A stretch of 64,000 bases of DNA, from positions 1 through 64,000 of the forward strand of contig JAUWYK010000002.1 in NCBI GenBank assembly GCA_030615865.1, written 5' to 3'. Below, piece after piece: positions 61,605-64,000 of this stretch. Source of the stretch: Dehalococcoidia bacterium. Its GTDB lineage: Bacteria > Chloroflexota > Dehalococcoidia > Dehalococcoidales > JAUWYK01. Position numbers and translations under genes: made by a program. How positions within the stretch are numbered: position 1 is the first letter of the stretch; every line of letters starts with the position of its first letter. The notes beneath the pieces are model-generated. The model saw only the letters and a list, made by a program, of their open reading frames with translations, ran no database searches and was not told the DNA's origin.

Positions 61605-61637
61605 TTGGTCTCACACCTCACTGAGGATTAAACCACT

Positions 61638-61713
61638 TTATAGAGGGTGTCCCGACCCTGATTAGGCACAAACAGGTTTTTGCCCGCTAACCACTGCGGG
61701 ACACCCTCTATAA
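61638..61713. repeat. 17-bp inverted repeat between dctP and dctQ
   Basis: TTATAGAGGGTGTCCCG (61638-61654) is an exact inverted copy of 61697-61713, with a 42-base spacer. The 179-base gap has no gene. It could be a transcript hairpin limiting dctQM expression or a remnant of a miniature mobile element. Confidence 0.65.
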
Positions 61714-61783
61714 GTCACGGTCAAACCAAAGTTCAGAAGCTTGCCCCTTACTTCGGCAGTAATATGCTTACCTGAGCTTCACT

Positions 61784-62848
61784 TCAGGGTATCCATGGTT
61801 CATACTCTAGTTTATTGTATTTCTCCATAATCTTGGCTGCCTCATTAGCTAACTCTTCTCCCGGCAGACCTAGAGCGTTCAGCTTGGCAATATAGTCGGC
61901 GCGTACCGGCGCGATCGCCGCCCTCAACTTTGCCACTTCAGCGTCAGAGAGGTATATAAACTCATGTCCTCCGGGTGACGCACTGGCAACGTCCATCCCT
62001 ACCTGTTGCTGATATTGCCAGATTTGACCGCCTTCCTTCATCGCGTCCTCAGCAACGGCATCAAAAGCATCCTGGAGGCCCTTGGGCAACGAGTTCCACT
62101 TATCCCAGTTCATTACCATGTAGAAGAACTCAGAATAGAAGTAGGGGACAGCGGTGGAATAATCAAAGAGCTCGGCGTGCTTCCACCCGTCAAGCGTCTC
62201 AGGCGGGGAAACAAGGGCGTTGGCCAGCCCCTTTTGCACTGAAACGTAAACATCACCCATAGGACAGGCGTACGGCTCAGCCCCCACGCACTTAACCGCT
62301 TCAACACCACCCCCGGTGCATCTTATTATCAAACCCTTCATATCATCCACGGTACGAATCGGGGTCTTGGAATGTAGATAGCCGGGTCCAGTGGCATAAA
62401 GATAGAGGACCTTTACATCGCTAAGCTCCTCCGGCTTAAACTTGTTATAGTATTCCCAGATGGTGCGGGCGGCGGCGTCAGCATTTTTGGGTGGGGCGAT
62501 GCCAGGCTGATTCAGGGTCAACATCACCGGAAAGCGCCCCGGGTTATAGCCAAACGAAGACTCGCCGGAATCACAGATGCCTTTAACTACCCCGTCATAG
62601 ATCTCGGAGCCGCCAAGTAAAGTCCCGACAGGGAAATATTCTATGTCGAGAGTGTACTCACCCTTGGTTGCCTCTTCTACCATCCTGAAGTAGCTGGAGA
62701 ATTGATCCACAACAGCGTAATGTGTAGCTGGGAAGATGTGAACAAATCCTATTTTTATCGCTTCAGCTGGCGCTGGGGCGCAGGCACCAGATAACGGTAG
62801 TGCCAGCAGGGTAAACGCTACAAAGATAAACAATACTTTCTTTTTCAC
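61784..62848 (-). CDS. dctP: TRAP transporter substrate-binding lipoprotein (DctP)
   Basis: 354 residues from GTG 62848 with AAGGAGG upstream. Lipobox near LSGAC (cysteine about residue 23), without the Pro/Thr tether of the left-hand DctP. The fold motifs are IKIGFVHIFPATHYAVVDQF, GTLLGGSEIYDGVVKGICDSGESSFGY, DDMKGLIIRCTGGGVEAVKC and a YVSVQKGLANALVSPPETLDGWK hinge. The IRCTG replaces IRVPG with Cys-Thr. It delivers an unknown carboxylate to DctQM. The binding site differs enough from the left copy to suggest another ligand. Confidence 0.92.
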   Translation of the reverse strand: MKKKVLFIFVAFTLLALPLSGACAPAPAEAIKIGFVHIFPATHYAVVDQFSSYFRMVEEATKGEYTLDIEYFPVGTLLGGSEIYDGVVKGICDSGESSFGYNPGRFPVMLTLNQPGIAPPKNADAAARTIWEYYNKFKPEELSDVKVLYLYATGPGYLHSKTPIRTVDDMKGLIIRCTGGGVEAVKCVGAEPYACPMGDVYVSVQKGLANALVSPPETLDGWKHAELFDYSTAVPYFYSEFFYMVMNWDKWNSLPKGLQDAFDAVAEDAMKEGGQIWQYQQQVGMDVASASPGGHEFIYLSDAEVAKLRAAIAPVRADYIAKLNALGLPGEELANEAAKIMEKYNKLEYEPWIP

Positions 62849-62923
62849 TGATTTACCTCCTTAGGATTCAAAATTTGCCGACTTCCTCAATCCTCTCACA
62901 TAATATCACCCCCTCAAATAGAT

Positions 62924-64000
62924 TTAATGCTTTTCAGCCTCTTGATTTTGACTTAACAGTAACGGAATCAGACGGCGAACATCTGTCAACTCCTCCAATC
63001 GGCTGACCAAGGAGACAACTTTGTCTATATTTTCTGGTGGCAAAGGCTTCCCGGCATAGCTGACGCAATCCTGGAAGCGTTGGTTATGTTCCTGCTTAGT
63101 CAACGGGTTTCCGGGAAACCCGCGGGCAATATCCACACTTTTATGAAGAACACTCCCATCTCTGGTGGTAACACGCATGTCTACCGCAGTATGCCCCCGC
63201 TCATCCAGGATGGGGTCAGCAGCAACATGGATGTTGTTAATAAGTTCCAAAATCTTAGGCTCCCTGATAGAGGGTTCATCAAAGTGCTCCAGCCTGGAGC
63301 TTTTCCTGAGCAAGGCATTAGCGACACAATATTGAATGCTAAACTGAGCATCCACCCTTGGGTTTTCTCCAATCTTGAACTGGTGTCCCACCAACTTATG
63401 GGCGTAAGGCGTCACCATAATATCAATCTCAGCTACATCTTCAGGAACAAGCTCCTTTTCTTCAATTAGCTCAAGAATTGCGTCGGTGCTGGATAAACTA
63501 ACCCCACAACTAGGATACTTCTTAAAGACAGTTTTGGCAAGCTCAAACCTCTCCCCCAACTCAGCCACCACCGCCTGAGGGTTATATTTATCTCTGGCAT
63601 AGAGATGAAAGTAGCCGTAGACACCCTCAAGGAAGTTCCTAGGACCAGTGATGCCTCTTTGCGCCAATTGAGCGCAGATTATCCCTCCCTGAGAAACAAA
63701 GCCCTGGACTAGCCTTACTGCCAGCGAGCCATCAACATTGCTCTGGAAGCTGCCCCCGGACTTGTTAGAGGCTAGAGCTAAAGCATCCAGCATCTGCTGT
63801 GAGTTCAGGTGGAGTATCTTACCAGCGATAGCAGTAGCAGCAAAGATGCTACAAACTCCAGTTGGGTCAAAGCCATCATAGGCTGACTCGGAGAGGTTTA
63901 GTCTGGCTGCTAGCTCAGTCCCCAGGACAAGGGCAGCCAGAAACTCCTTCCCACTACAGCCACCAGTGAGTTCTGCAGTTGCCAGAGCAGTAGGGACTGA
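62924..64000 (-). CDS. MmgE/PrpD family protein, N-terminus beyond the right edge
   Basis: The frame is open to the window end: 358 residues are visible, including 69 before the ATG at 63793 that read VPTALATAELTGG and YDGFDPTGVCSIFAATAIAGKIL, the hallmark of the family. C-terminal parts are FKKYPSCGVSLSSTDAILEL and VRLSTRDG-like RVTTRDGSVLHKSVD. PrpD dehydrates 2-methylcitrate, MmgE and CAD act on related acids. It is the first visible gene of the operon leading to the TRAP transporter and mutase, which suggests a C4-C6 di- or tricarboxylate intermediate. Substrate unknown. Confidence 0.87.
   Translation of the reverse strand, partial: SVPTALATAELTGGCSGKEFLAALVLGTELAARLNLSESAYDGFDPTGVCSIFAATAIAGKILHLNSQQMLDALALASNKSGGSFQSNVDGSLAVRLVQGFVSQGGIICAQLAQRGITGPRNFLEGVYGYFHLYARDKYNPQAVVAELGERFELAKTVFKKYPSCGVSLSSTDAILELIEEKELVPEDVAEIDIMVTPYAHKLVGHQFKIGENPRVDAQFSIQYCVANALLRKSSRLEHFDEPSIREPKILELINNIHVAADPILDERGHTAVDMRVTTRDGSVLHKSVDIARGFPGNPLTKQEHNQRFQDCVSYAGKPLPPENIDKVVSLVSRLEELTDVRRLIPLLLSQNQEAEKH

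Noticed and set aside
1..64000. CRISPR arrays, tRNA and rRNA genes, intact insertion sequences
   Set aside because: No regularly spaced repeats, cloverleaf-like segments, rRNA motifs or transposase frames were noticed by eye; a tRNA scan and an IS search would settle this.

Overview
The window reads as chromosomal DNA of a strictly anaerobic, non-fermentative heterotroph. Gene content (tungsten aldehyde oxidoreductase, indolepyruvate:ferredoxin oxidoreductase, ETF, molybdopterin oxidoreductase, a Tat-less reductive-dehalogenase-like protein, two TRAP operons, a fused PurSL, an NrpR-type regulator, a DUF5679 mini-protein) fits the Chloroflexota, most likely a Dehalococcoidia-like lineage of subsurface or sediment. 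That placement is inference from gene families; no rRNA, tRNA or CRISPR array was seen.

Layout. 1-843 (minus): the edge of a TIR-domain gene preceded by a RyR-domain gene broken by one in-frame TAG. 1136-13077 (plus): redox and uptake genes, namely a Zn-ribbon protein, an aldehyde oxidoreductase with ferredoxin, LUD/FeS and CCG-domain partners, a TRAP transporter, a DUF5679 protein, and a molybdopterin oxidoreductase with its four-cluster FeS subunit. 13166-21850: a branched-chain/organic-acid ABC transporter (LivFHM plus binding protein) in one operon with an acyl-CoA synthetase and a PaaK-like ligase, with livG divergent. 22397-32211: cold-shock protein, RdhA-like protein, PurQ, PurSL, then a nitrogen block (glnA, divergent nrpR-like gene, hisF, glutamate dehydrogenase). 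32409-37045: EtfBA and an ABC exporter with a NEW3-domain protein. 37054-45382 (minus): EF-G paralogue, transglutaminase/membrane cluster, nitroreductase, Pcm, XerD, arsenite efflux with ArsR. 45524-53503: UvrC, a TGS GTPase, an OLD-family nuclease flanked by a duplicated GTPase-gene end, cupin, DUF72, AcpS, MFS. 53576-56088: IorAB. 56138-64000 (minus): a seven-gene catabolic operon (MmgE/PrpD, TRAP DctPQM, acyl-CoA ligase, two-subunit B12 acyl-CoA mutase).

How it works together. The common theme is capture of organic acids by lipoprotein binding proteins, CoA activation by AMP-forming ligases, and oxidation through ferredoxin- and ETF-linked enzymes. Stable hairpins sit after the binding-protein genes in all three uptake operons and within the aldehyde oxidoreductase cluster, a recurrent arrangement that could set unequal expression of subunits.

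Most interesting points: the acyl-CoA mutase has lost residues regarded as catalytic in methylmalonyl-CoA mutase (Tyr to Gln68, His to Asn228), so the right-hand operon probably carries out an unassigned carbon-skeleton rearrangement; the TIR/RyR pair looks like an NAD-linked conflict module; the OLD gene appears to have been inserted at the 3' end of a GTPase gene; an NrpR-like repressor has an operator-like palindrome on its own consensus promoter; and several enzymes lack hallmark motifs (molybdopterin enzyme with three FeS cysteines, PaaK-like ligase without the SSGTTG loop, EF-G paralogue without the switch II His).
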